A stretch of DNA of 64,000 bases from Colletotrichum lupini (lineage: Eukaryota; Ascomycota; Sordariomycetes; Glomerellales; Glomerellaceae). The notes under the pieces are model-generated. The model did no database searches and was not told where the DNA came from. It saw only the letters and a list, made by a program, of their open reading frames with translations. Of this stretch, positions 43,293-53,596 are shown in pieces. The stretch covers positions 1,550,001 through 1,614,000 of the forward strand of contig NC_064675.1 in NCBI RefSeq assembly GCF_023278565.1, in the 5' to 3' direction. Both the position numbers and the translations under genes were made by a program. Each line of letters begins with the position of its first letter. Within the stretch, counting starts at the first letter, position 1.

Positions 43293-46200
43293 AGAAGCTG
43301 AAGATTCCCGGATTGTCATCGAACCGCAAAAAAAGGAAAAGTTTTTGGTTGGTAATGAATTTTGTTTTTGGCATGGGGGGTCCAACTCATTGGCCGCCTC
43401 CCCTTGTTTGTACTTGGGCTAGACTGAGCAGCTCTTCTTCTTCTATGTGTCAATAACGGTACGAATGGGATAATACGAATATTTCCTGACCCGACCTGAC
43501 CTGAAAGCTCCCAACCCAATATTGCATTTATGGCCCGGCCTGCTTGGCCCCTGACACCGATGCTGACCGCCACCTGTAACTCACCTACTTTGCATTGACC
43601 AAATGCAGCCTAGCTTCATGGGTTGGGTGAAAGAAGGATGTAACCTGCCCGTGATCGACGCCGGGGTTGAGGTGTGTTTTTGCTTCATTCTCCAGATGCC
43701 GATGAATGCGACCCCAAAGAAAGTCTCCAAGTCTAGAAGTCTAATGTATCCCAAAACTTTCCAGTCACCATTCCAGTAAAAGATTTTGCCTCTGATCTCC
43801 CAAGTGTCAACTGTCTGTCATGAGACTTTTAGACAGCTGAACTCATTCATTCTCTCTAACGAGTTAGCAAGATCAATAGTAGCGGGCTTGGCAGTGAGAA
43901 AAGGGGGGCTTAGTTAGTCTTCATGGTCCGGCGACGCAGCTCGAGATGCTGCGTCTGCAGCCAAGCCAATGCGTCCCAATAGCTAGGTTCCCAGCGCATC
44001 TCAGCATATGCAGCACTCTGCAGGATTATTTCTTGGGGTCAAAAAAGTAAGCTTATCTCACTCAGTGGGCTGAAGATGGGAGAGAAGATGTGAGCGAATG
44101 AGTCTAGACGAGGGCGGCGACTCAAGATGAGTGAGTGACCTCTTTCTTACCTTATGTAATGAGATGAAGGCAAAGTCAGCAGGAAACGGTGCGGCTGGAC
44201 TGCCGTGCGCCACAGCTGAAAATAGGTCAGGCCCGATTGGGACACATTCTTCCAGTTGACCAAAACTTCCTTTCTTTCCCCTCCTCTCATGTCTTCTGAT
44301 GAACATGGCCAGACTTCACTCATCCGAACAACTCAGAATCCCATGGTTCGCATGAATGTTGAATTTCATCGCTACTGCGTTTGAGAGTTCCCTCGCAAAC
44401 GAATCCTTCAGAGACGAACACAGCTCTCTCGTGCCTGGTTGGATTGAAGTGAAAACAAACTCGAGACCGGGCCGGCATAGAAACGAACGCCAGTCAAACA
44501 AGCTAAACTCAAGCCAGCAGCGGTACCTGCATCGACAAGGCTCGCGATATGATGGAAGGGGGGCGGGGGGGGGGGCATGAAGGCTCGTCCGAAATCGTGC
44601 TTGATCCTTCGCAGGGCCGCAGCAGTGGTTGAACAAGCATGAGGCACCGTGCTCTGGAAGCTTCTGTGCTGGATTTGATGGATGGGAGGCATCGATTCCC
44701 TCGTGGCGCGGTAGCACCAGGCCAACAACTCGGGCGACTGACGAGAAGGGAAGAAACACAGACTCTCAGGTGCCTCATTCTGCTCAGTGCTCAATCCCTC
44801 TCACCCAGCCAGTGGGGGATGGAGAGAGGGGTATTGAGCATATAACGATGGGCGACTTGCAGATGCTCGTATATGTGCAGAACTGACATTTTCATCCGAG
44901 CGGTCGGTTCACCGACCAACATCGGATATCGCCTCTTCAGGGACCTCGTCCCAATCAGGAGAAAGGTAAAGGTAAGGATCGAAGAACCGCAGACCGACCT
45001 GCCAGCGCATTTGCGGCGCTCAATAGCGTCAAGCGGGAAAGGAGAAGGAATGAATGGGTGAGAGCGAGACGACAACACCGAGCGGCCTTGGGAAACCAAG
45101 TCCAGCAAGCTGTTGATCTTGGCTCAGCGGACGGCGCCACGCGAGTCGCGACGCACCGCCCATCGCAGCCTAGGCAACGGCCTCTCGGGTCTGTCTGTTA
45201 CTGTCGTGCCTAGCTTGTTTCTGCCATGGTCTGACGGCTTTCACGAACAACCTTCTTTCTCTTCAAGCTTGTTCTTCCTTCTCTTAGCTCTTCCAGAGTA
45301 CGCAGTACAAGGAAAGGCCCCTTTTGCCCTGGCGATCTAGCTCCGTCTTTCTGTTTTGGCGCCGTGTACCAACACAAGAAGCTTAAACGCTCACCATCCA
45401 ATCCCACACCGTCGTTCTTGGCATGGCGTTTCCCATTGTGTCTAGTGCCATGCGATACGAGAGGTCAACGCCCCCTGTCACCGGCGAGTCTGCGCACCGT
45501 GACACGGCCGGTGGACGCGGGGACCACGGACTTACACCTCGGGGTGGGGCGCACCGCATCTGTACTTGTAGATGCTTTTTCCAAATGCCACATGTATGTG
45601 AGTCTATTGTTAGAGCCGGCTTAGCGTGCATTACAGCTCCGGTGCATGGGTGGGTGTCCTTATTCCAGTCCTCTGGTTCCCTCCCCTGTGCCGTCAGACC
45701 GACCACCTTTTCGGCGAATGATTATCGAGGAATATCTGCTGATGCCGGTGGCGGACGGTGCGGTGGTGATCACTGATGGGCCGTCCGAGGCCCAAGGCTA
45801 GGCCTAAGAAATGCTAGGCATCGCGTTTCTTGTTCCTTCGTTGTCCCGTCTTCAAGTCCGGGGTGGCATGCGTTTCTGTTCCCTCGATCCTCCTCCCAAA
45901 GGGCTGAGTATCACACGCCACAGGGCCAAGCTGGCACAGCAGCGCAGGCGTCTGGAGAGTTGACGACAGGTACCCGGGATCCGAGGCATCGAGCTACTCG
46001 TGTCGTGAGATCTGACTAGAGGTTGTCGGTATCTGTTTAGACTCTCACACCAGAGGGCTTGTCCCGAAGGAGCCATGCACGCTAAGAAGGCGAGCCCTCT
46101 TTTGGAGAGAGTAAACGTCCAGGAGCCTCATGGAAGAAAGGTGGACAAGCCTAGTTCTAGCAGACCATGCTGTGATGGATGGCTCCTTGCCAAGAAACGA

Positions 46201-46399
46201 ACGAAGATGATATAAGGCCATGATGTCCGGCTTCCATCTCCAGCATCATCTCCTCTCCATCAAGTCATTTCCTCTCTATCCTTTTCCCTTCTTTCCAACG
46301 ACCGTTAGTGTCATTGTCATTCGCTATTTCAACTTCAATTCCATTCTCTAATTCAGCACATTCGCTTCCGTCGATATCCAAGAAACTATCATCATCATC
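43293..46399. other. Three-kilobase gene-poor region upstream of the peroxidase gene
   Basis: No supported gene on either strand. Composition is normal, not RIP-like. A run of 11 G lies at 44565-44575. The last 150 bases before 46400 are C/T-rich (cctctccatcaagtcatttc, and similar), a probable leader of the peroxidase gene. Several open frames overlap on both strands around 44300-44800 and 45360-45780, and none resembles a protein. Confidence 0.5.
46211..46217 (+). promoter_or_regulatory. TATA-like box upstream of the peroxidase gene
   Basis: TATAAGG lies 183 bases before the ATG, followed by a C/T-rich segment. This would suit an inducible gene with a leader of roughly 150 bases. Sequence match only. 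Confidence 0.4.
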
Positions 46400-47776
46400 A
46401 TGCATCTCACATCCGTCCTCGCTACCTCGCTAGCCCTAGTGTCTCTCCCAGGGACCATGGGCTACCCAGGCATGGGAGAGCAAATGGCCGAAATCATGGC
46501 CCGCAAAAGCGACGCCGGCGACTCCAACGAGCTCCTCGGTGACCTCGTCACCCTCAAAGACAAGGACCTCACCCCCGTCGGCAAGGACATCAAGAGGATG
46601 CTTCAGGGCAAAGGCGACCCAGAGTCCAACGACAGATACAGCAAGGTCCCCGACCTGACTTCGGACAAGTGCAAAAAGGACACCTGCTGCGTCTGGCGCT
46701 ACGTAGCCGACGACATGTACCAGTTCATGGCCGGCAAATCGGGCCGCTGCACGGGTCTGGCCCGCGCCGCCGTCCGCCTCGGCTTCCACGACGCCGGGAC
46801 GTGGTCCAAGGCTACGGCGTCACAGGGTGGGGGCGCTGATGGCAGTATTCTCCTTGCCCCTGGAGAGATTGACCGCTTCGAGAACCGCGGTCTGCAGGAT
46901 GTTGCTGTCAAGTTCAAGGAGTTATACGGCAAGTATAAGGGCATGGGCTGGGACATTGGCATGGGCGACTTCATCCAGGTACGTTCCCAGACACTGATCA
47001 ACACCATACATCCTTTCTTTGAAGCAGATCATTACTGACCACTCATACAAATAGATGGGTGCAAATGTCGCAACAGTAGTCTGCCCTCTCGGCCCGCGCA
47101 TCAAGTCCTACGTCGGCCGCAAGGACAGCGCCAACGGCTCCCCCGACGGCCTCCTCCCGAGCCCCTTCCAGCCGGCCGACCAGCTCATCCAGCTTTTCCG
47201 CGACAAGACCATCGGCCCGCACGGCCTCGTCGCCCTGCTCGGCGCGCACACCACCAGTCAGCAGAACTTTGTAAACACCACCCGCGCTGGTGACCCCCAG
47301 GACAGCACACCCGGCGTCTGGGACGTGCTCTACTACAAGGAGACGCTCAGCTCCAACTCGCCGCCTCGCGTGTTCAAGTTCCCCAGTGACATTGCCATCT
47401 CCCAGCACCCCGAGACGGCCAAGGAATTCAAGGAGTTTGCTGGCCCTGGCGGACAGAACCACTGGAACGAGGTATGATGATCTCCCCCTGTGACTTGTGC
47501 GCTGGAAGTAAGGTGTTAACATGGCTTGCCTGATAGGACTACGCTCGTGAATACATCCGCCTCTCTCTTCTGGGAGTCAACAATATCAACCAGCTCACCG
47601 AGTGCACCAAGGTCCTGCCCCCTGCTGTGAAAGGCTTCCGCGCCGTCGATCAGTACAAGCTCGACAAGTGGCTCAACAGCGTCGGCAACAAGGGTTCTGC
47701 TAAGAAGGTTGCCGAAGATATCGAGAAGGGCGAGCCTGCTTCCGTTGAGGTTCCTCCTGTCAACAACCGTAACTAA
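46400..47776 (+). CDS. Secreted class II-type haem peroxidase (ligninase-like)
   Basis: Three exons, 46400-46978, 47055-47471 and 47537-47776, give 411 residues. All exon boundaries fall between codons. Residues 1-21 are a signal peptide ending near MGYPG. The distal haem pocket is AVRLGFHDAGTW with catalytic Arg126 and His130; GGGADGSILL (about 143-152) is the usual calcium and structural loop. The proximal haem ligand is His258 in LVALLGAHTTSQQ. Cysteines at 91, 96, 97, 117 and 203, and a later one in LTECTKVL, suit the disulfide-rich class II fold. The 80 residues before the distal helix are longer than in white-rot ligninases and acid-rich. It uses hydrogen peroxide to oxidise phenolic or other reductants outside the cell. 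Substrate type (Mn, veratryl or generic) cannot be read here. It is followed on the same strand by the EthD and FAD-oxidase genes. Confidence 0.92.
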
Positions 47777-48491
47777 ATCTTTGTGGCTTGTCTTTAAAGT
47801 AATGGCGTTGGTATAGATCCGGCTTGGAAGATTAATGAGGGCGTTGCATATTACCAGGTTCGGAGTTGCGGTACCAGGTCTTTGTTGACCATTCGTATAA
47901 ATTGAGCGTCTAATGACCTCATATGTCATATAATAATTCAAACTCAACAGTAACTACGATACAGTCTTTTTCATACGATGTGGATATGTTTGATAGCAAA
48001 ACTACAATGTCGAGAATGTGCATCGGCCACTGACTCGGATCACGGCATGCCTGGAAAGCTTATTCCTTGAGCGACTCGTGGCAAAGCAGTGACCACGGTG
48101 TATATATTTGCCGGCTGGATGAGGCGTCAGATAGAACCAAGCTTTTGGAAAGACGAATGAGTAAGGAGAATCTGAATTATTGTCCAGAAAGTTGTGGTCC
48201 TGGATGTTGAAAATTCTCTTCTCAGCTACGTGTCGACAGGCCCTGGTGGTTCTTCGGACCTGACAGTGTTCGGACCGAGAACAAGCTGGACCCTTGAGTG
48301 TACTGTGTGACATCGACGTTATTTTAAACTTCAGCGCTGTCCTCAAGTGACCTCTCGTCCCGCCTAATTAGCCTTTGACTGAACAACATCTTCCTTAGAC
48401 CTCAACGTCGCATAGGATACAATTCCCATAGTACATCAATCCTAGAGATCATCACACCCAGCCCAATTGTTCTTCTACCACCATCGAAAAA
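47777..48491. other. Intergenic region
   Basis: Contains the 3' end of the peroxidase gene and the promoter of the EthD gene. The 114-codon minus frame at 48002-48346 has no recognisable motif. No gene is supported. Confidence 0.5.
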
Positions 48492-48875
48492 ATGGATTAT
48501 CGCCTGGTCCTCTTTCTCTACCGCAAAAAGGATATTACACACGCTGAGTTCAGAGATCACTACGAGTACATACACATACCCCTCACCCGAGAACTCACCG
48601 GCTCCCGTTTCCCCTCCCTGCACTCGAGACGGTACATTGAACGATCGCCAAAGGACGAGCCAACTGTCCTCATCGGGAAAAGCACCGGAGAGGAGCCTGA
48701 CGCAGTGGTAGAAATTGGGTTCAAGAACGAGGAGGCGGGGCAAGCGTTTTTCGATGTGACCAACTCTGGGGAGGTCGAGGAGAGGTTGCGGAAGGATAAT
48801 GCGCAATTTCTGGACTGGGAAAGGCTGAAGATTATGAGGATCGGGAACGCTTTTGAGACGCGTAGGGAGGACTGA
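48492..48875 (+). CDS. EthD-domain protein
   Basis: Single exon, 127 residues, ATG with A at -3. The whole protein is one EthD/dimeric alpha-beta barrel-like domain: MDYRLVLFLYRKKDITHAEF, followed by RDHYEYIHIPL, the typical strand, then helix (F/W-xx-HYE-x-HxPL), and a final strand region with a Trp. EthD was first seen in bacterial ether-degradation clusters. In fungi this fold is common in small enzymes of polyketide and aromatic metabolism (cyclisation, decarboxylation) and stress proteins. It lies between a secreted peroxidase and a secreted FAD oxidase on the same strand. The reaction is unknown. Confidence 0.85.
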   Translation: MDYRLVLFLYRKKDITHAEFRDHYEYIHIPLTRELTGSRFPSLHSRRYIERSPKDEPTVLIGKSTGEEPDAVVEIGFKNEEAGQAFFDVTNSGEVEERLRKDNAQFLDWERLKIMRIGNAFETRRED

Positions 48876-49957
48876 GGCGAATAAAGTCCATCCATGTGAG
48901 GACTTTGTACCTTTTATGAGGTCACAAATCATAAATGGATGATGTCGGCAATTTGTTCGGCCGCTTATGTCGACGCAGCTACTGGATCCTCCGCAACAGC
49001 TCCATTAATCTTATTCTTGAAGAAGAAAAAAAAAGAGGTTTTAGTTCCGAGACTAGGAGAACAGTCTTGACTTGACTACTTCTGCTGAACGTCTCTGTAA
49101 TACGATGGATTGAGTGTACAAAAATACGCGTATTTCGTTAAGCCTCGCCATAGCCTAGTGCCGAGTTCTACATATAACGCGGGCACGAGGGTAATTTTCT
49201 ATATATGAAGACAATCCGAAGCTCATTCTATCGATATTCGATATCAGGAAATATCTCTTTCTCTCTCTATGTATTTCGGATGTTGGTAATGGTTCGTAAA
49301 GTGTTCTTCTAGAAATACGCGTAAATTCGCAGGCTTGGCGTGGGGCGTTCTTGGATCCTAAAGGATTGCGTCTAGACCCTGTAGTACTACAGGCTTCAAG
49401 AAAAGCTAACTTAGCATCATAGTCGTAGGAAGAGCCTACGATGAGCAAACTACACGTTAGTCCACAGACTAGATGATGCACGTAAGCTTTAATAGTCTTC
49501 AATTCTCTTGATCTGCACAAAGCCTCAAGCCTATGTAGCCTAAATACACGTGGCAGTAAGAGCTAGTTGTGAGCTAGTAACAAAATTACGCGTAAAAATG
49601 CCCTTCTACACATAACTTGAATATGATGCTTGTCGAGGTATTTCGAAAGCATCAAAGCATATGTTTCCTCTAAGGCTACTCATAGCGCCAATATATCATC
49701 ACGGCCTTTTAAGCTATTAGCTCATCAGTCCAGGGCGCAGATCCCACCTTGCTAGATGGCTGTGCAAGCTCACGATGATCCTCCTTCATAAAATTGTAGG
49801 TGGCAATATCAATTTCGGATTGACACAAGACTGATTCAATCATCATAAATAGAAAGCATTCTCCCGTAAGTTGGGACAAGAAAACCTTCATGCAATTTAC
49901 AGCAAACTTCACTCCACCTTAATCGAACCTCTTATACCAGAAGCTCTCGAAATCATC
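48876..49957. other. Intergenic region upstream of the FAD oxidase gene
   Basis: Slightly AT-rich, without a supported gene. Three copies of ACGCGT in an AT context lie at 49126-49131, 49317-49322 and 49588-49593. A 121-codon frame on the minus strand (49155-49520) has no motif. Confidence 0.5.
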
Positions 49958-51657
49958 ATGATGCTTTCTCACTTATCCCTACCGTCAGCGGGCACTACGA
50001 CTGCCACACTGCTACTGCTGTTTAGCGGTGCGCAAGGGCAACAAATGATGGCGAATAACGGCACCCAAGGCCCCTCCGGCTTCCCTGCAGTCCGCAACCC
50101 TTCCCCAAGTAAAGCATCCCGATCATCCTCGACTAACCTGTGTTTAGTGTGACGCCCTCGTGGCCGCCAACTTATCCCACGTCATTCACTTTCCGTCTTC
50201 TCCCCTCTACCAAACCCTCGTTCAGAACGGCTCTTACGCTATCTCCACCCGAAAACAACCTTGGTGCTTCGTTCTTCCGAGCACCGCCGCTGAGGTCTCC
50301 AAAACTCTTACCGCTCTTCAATCCGCCGGTGATGGTGCCGGAGACTGGCATGTGGCCATCCGCAGCGGCGGACACGGGGGTGATAATCAGAACAACATTG
50401 TCGACGGTGTGACCATCGACTTGACCCACCTCAACACCACCACGTACGACGCAGATACCAACGTCGCACACGTCGGGACCGGGGCGCGATGGGGTGCTGT
50501 GTACGCCGCGTTAGAAAAGGACGGAGTCTTGGTGACGGGCGGAAGAGAATCTGTCGTAGGCGTGGGTGGACTTCTTCTCGGCGGTGGCATCTCGTGGTAC
50601 ACGGCGCGTACGGGCTTCGCCTGTGACAGTGTCGTCAACTACGAGGTGGTCCTAGCGAGCGGGGAGATCGTCAATGCCAACGCGTCGGCTAATTCGGACC
50701 TATGGCGGGCTCTGAAGGGAGGCAGCAGCAACTTCGGTATCGTCACTCGCTTCGATCTCGCAGCGTTTCCGGCTGAGAACTTGCACATGGAGACGAAGAC
50801 CTTTAGCCGAGAGCACGCCGGTGAGCTCGTGGATGCGGTTGCTCGTTTCGCCGATTTGGACCGGTCGTTCCAGGACAATGCGGTGCTCCTTGTCGTCACT
50901 TACGATCCAGAAACCGAAGCCAGCATATGGAGGGCGACTAAGGTCAACACCATGAACAAGGCCAACAGTGCAGCATTCGACGCCTTCGACCGCATCCCGA
51001 CGTCAGCACCGACTATGGAGAAGTCGGTGACGCTTGTCGAGGCTGCTAACAGTACCGCGCTGTCCGGCAAGAATCGGTGAGTTGAATGATCAGGATACGT
51101 CTAGTCACATTGATACGAATTCAAGAGTTGCTGATGATTTTCCTCCTAGAAACGCTGGAGCTGGGGCTTTGACCGCAGTTAACGATCCAAGAGTCCTGCG
51201 GTACTGCATCGAACAGCATGAGGGCCTCGTCGCAGACATGAAGGCTCTCCTCGGACCAAAGAACTTTACCACGATTCTCGACTTCCAGCCAATCCCGTCA
51301 TACTTTGCCGATATTGGCGTGCAGAAGGGGGGCAACATGCTCGGACTCGAGCGAGACGCGCGCAACAAGATTCTTTTCGTCATGGGAGTGACTCTACTAG
51401 GATCAAACAGCGAAGAGCTCTTCCCGCGGGTTTATCAGCACGTTGCAGCCGCAAACAAGAGAATTGAAGACTTCTCAAAGTCAGTTGGTAGCGACACTGA
51501 GCTCAGATACCTTCCCTATGCGGACTCTAGGCAAGATGCAATTGGAAGTTACGGAAAAGCCAATGTGGAGCACATCCGAAAAGTTGCGGAGGAGTATGAC
51601 CCCGAGGGCTTCTTCCAGTACAGGGTTCCAGGCGGCTTCAAGATCAGCCGAGTTTGA
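49958..51657 (+). CDS. Secreted FAD-linked (berberine-bridge-like) oxidase; first splice junction irregular
   Basis: Probable exons are 49958-50089, 50148-51076 and 51150-51657 (about 522 residues). The start of exon 1 gives a signal peptide (TTTATLLLLFSGAQGQ). The PCMH-type FAD domain shows VAIRSGGHGGDNQ with His120, the usual covalent flavin attachment residue, then GTGARWGAVYAALEKDG and VGGLLLGGGISWYTARTGFA. The C-terminus ends in the berberine-bridge block YDPEGFFQYRVPGGFKI. The second intron (51077-51149) is regular. At the first, the obvious donor GTAAAG at 50109 would make a 39-base intron and a frame error, while the in-frame choice needs a poor donor, GTCCGC at 50090. So the gene may use a weak site or carry a small mutation. 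These enzymes oxidise alcohols, sugars or secondary metabolites. The substrate is unknown. Confidence 0.85.
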
Positions 51658-51881
51658 ATGGCATTCTGACATCACGTTAAGGCGCAAAGAGATAGACCGG
51701 TTCGCATATATGATTCTTTGTTTTCTTTTGTTGCTTTTTCGATTATTACATAGATAGATTTGTGCTCTAAGATGGAACAGTTCGCTCATATAAATCAAGT
51801 GTGTGAAAAGCAGCGCACTTTGTGCTATGACCACCGACCAAAAACCCATGCGTGACTGGCTCGCGAATGATTATGTATGAT

Positions 51882-53126
51882 TCAGTCGAATCTGTAAGAG
51901 TCTGTCATTCTGGTCGGGCCAAACTCGGGAGACATTTGCATCCCGTCGTTGTACCACACCTGACCTCTCGGCCACTCCGCCTCCTGAATATTCTGGGCAT
52001 GGCGTGGTATAATAGCTGGAGGGAAGCCGACCATGGAAGGCGCATGATCTTGCGCAAGCAGGTATCCAGTCCCGTTGCCGACCTCTGCGTTGCCAGCCAA
52101 GACCGCCGGACTCCAAGGTACATTTGCTGGATGTGGGTTGCACCCGCAGGTTGAGTACTGGGGAGATGGATAGAAGTTCCAGGAGGGATTTGACCGTTGA
52201 TATACGACATCCTCATTGCAGCTCGAGTAGAGAGGGTCCTGATAGAAGCCCTGTGGCTCTTCGTACTCGTACTCCGGTTGGATGGTCGGGAATGCCAATT
52301 GCTCACTGGCTTGGCTCTCGTAAAACAGCTCATTCGATTTATTGAGCTGGCGTGTCGTGTGATGCATGTAGTCAGGGGAAGATTGATGGTCCGCTATCGT
52401 TTGCGTGGGGCTCGTCGTATCGTTATCAACATGCTCTGGCATTGAAATCGGACTCGTCATGGGGCTGTCGTCTTTCGAAGTGTTGGTGAGTTCCTCCAAA
52501 GACGCGTCGGATTCCTCCCCGGACGTCGAATCGTGGTAGATCTTGTGATGTTGAATCAAAGCCACCTTGCGACAGAAACTGATTCCCTATTAGCTGGAGT
52601 CCATATGGTTTCGGAAGTCGAAGGTTATTACTCACCTCTTACGACAGGTTTCAATAGCGCATGTATACGGACGCTTGCCTAAATGCACCCGACGATGACG
52701 CGAGAAACTCGACGACTTGAGATCGTTAGAGTCGAAATCCCATTCTTGATTATGTCAAAGATTCACTCACATCTGCGAACCGTTTGTAGCATCCAGGATA
52801 TTGGCACTCGTATGGCTTTTCACCAGTGTGCGTACGGAGATGTACAGTCAATGCACTTCTTTGGATGAAACTCCTCTCGCAGCCAGGTGCTGGGCATGGA
52901 TACGGCCGCTCATTGGTATGGATTCGGAAATGTCTGATAAGGTCCGACTTGCGGTTGAATCCCTGTGGGAATACGTAGGTAAGTATAATACTCTTCAGAG
53001 ATTGATAACCTTCTGGTCGCACTGAGGGTTCCGGGAAGCAATAGACATTACCTTCTCGCAGGTCTTCCAACTGCAGTAGAAGCGACGGAAGCGCTCCTTG
53101 TTGTTGACAAGTTCAGTGATTTCCAT
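51882..53126 (-). CDS. C2H2 zinc-finger transcription factor with four fingers
   Basis: Four exons on the minus strand, 53126-53052, 52962-52771, 52715-52636 and 52578-51882, give at least 347 residues. Four tandem fingers fill residues 18-131, with ligands C18/C23/H36/H40, C48/C53/H66/H70, C78/C83/H96/H100 and C108/C113/H126/H131. They are joined by TGEKP-like linkers (HTNERPY, HTGEKPY, HLGKRPY), typical of DNA-binding arrays. The remaining 215 residues are acidic, Ser/Pro/Tyr-rich and unstructured, a likely activation region. The frame stays open upstream of ATG 53126 to a 3' splice-like site (CACTTTAG, near 53248), so an N-terminal exon may be missing. The RIP-degraded retrotransposon begins only 259 bases upstream of the ATG. 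The neighbouring oxidase gene is convergent with it. The target genes are unknown. Confidence 0.87.
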
Positions 53127-53378
53127 TTTCCTCGCGGGCAATGCCTCTGGGTTGCTGATGGTGAAGGTTGGCTGGCCAGTTAAACAGAGGGAGACACCTC
53201 TTTCGGGTTGAATGTTTCCGAGTTTCGGCTCCGACGGTTCGTCTAATAACGAACTAAAGTGAGCGGATGTTATAAGCGCGCATTGGCGAAGCCCATAACC
53301 TGGAGTTCTGTGATAGAATACACCGGTATGATAGAAGTAGAATCAAAGCGTACGTCGTTTGTTAAAAAAGTTACGACT
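53127..53378. other. Upstream region of the zinc-finger gene, squeezed between its ATG and the LTR element
   Basis: Only 252 bases remain between the annotated ATG and the target-site duplication of the retrotransposon. Read on the minus strand, the last 120 bases before the ATG are open in frame and look coding (LLDEPSEPKLGN.. in frame), suggesting part of an N-terminal exon. Confidence 0.5.
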
Positions 53379-53384
53379 TAAAGA

Positions 53385-53596
53385 TGCTATTGGTATCCCT
53401 ATTATAGGGTAGTTAGTTCGAACCGTAGTTAACAAAGAGATTAATTAAACTATATAAATATCTACGTAATAAGTATAAAAAAGAGGTTCTAACTATAGGT
53501 TAAGCTAGTTATAATAATTATAAATAGGGCCCCTAATTAGCCCCTGCGCAGTCGGCTATATACCGTAATTAAATTAAACTTTTAATCCAATACTAA
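53385..53596 (-). repeat. LTR (3' LTR of the minus-strand element)
   Basis: This 212-base repeat aligns without gaps to 60598-60809. Nearly all differences are C/T or G/A transitions. A shared GC-rich core (agggcccctaattagcccct, then gcgcagtcggctatata) is identical in both copies. Confidence 0.9.

Noticed and set aside
53405..53425. ggtagttagttcgaacc-like word in the LTR, resembling a B box
   Set aside because: It occurs in both LTR copies and there is no A box or cloverleaf. It is part of the LTR, not a tRNA or SINE head.
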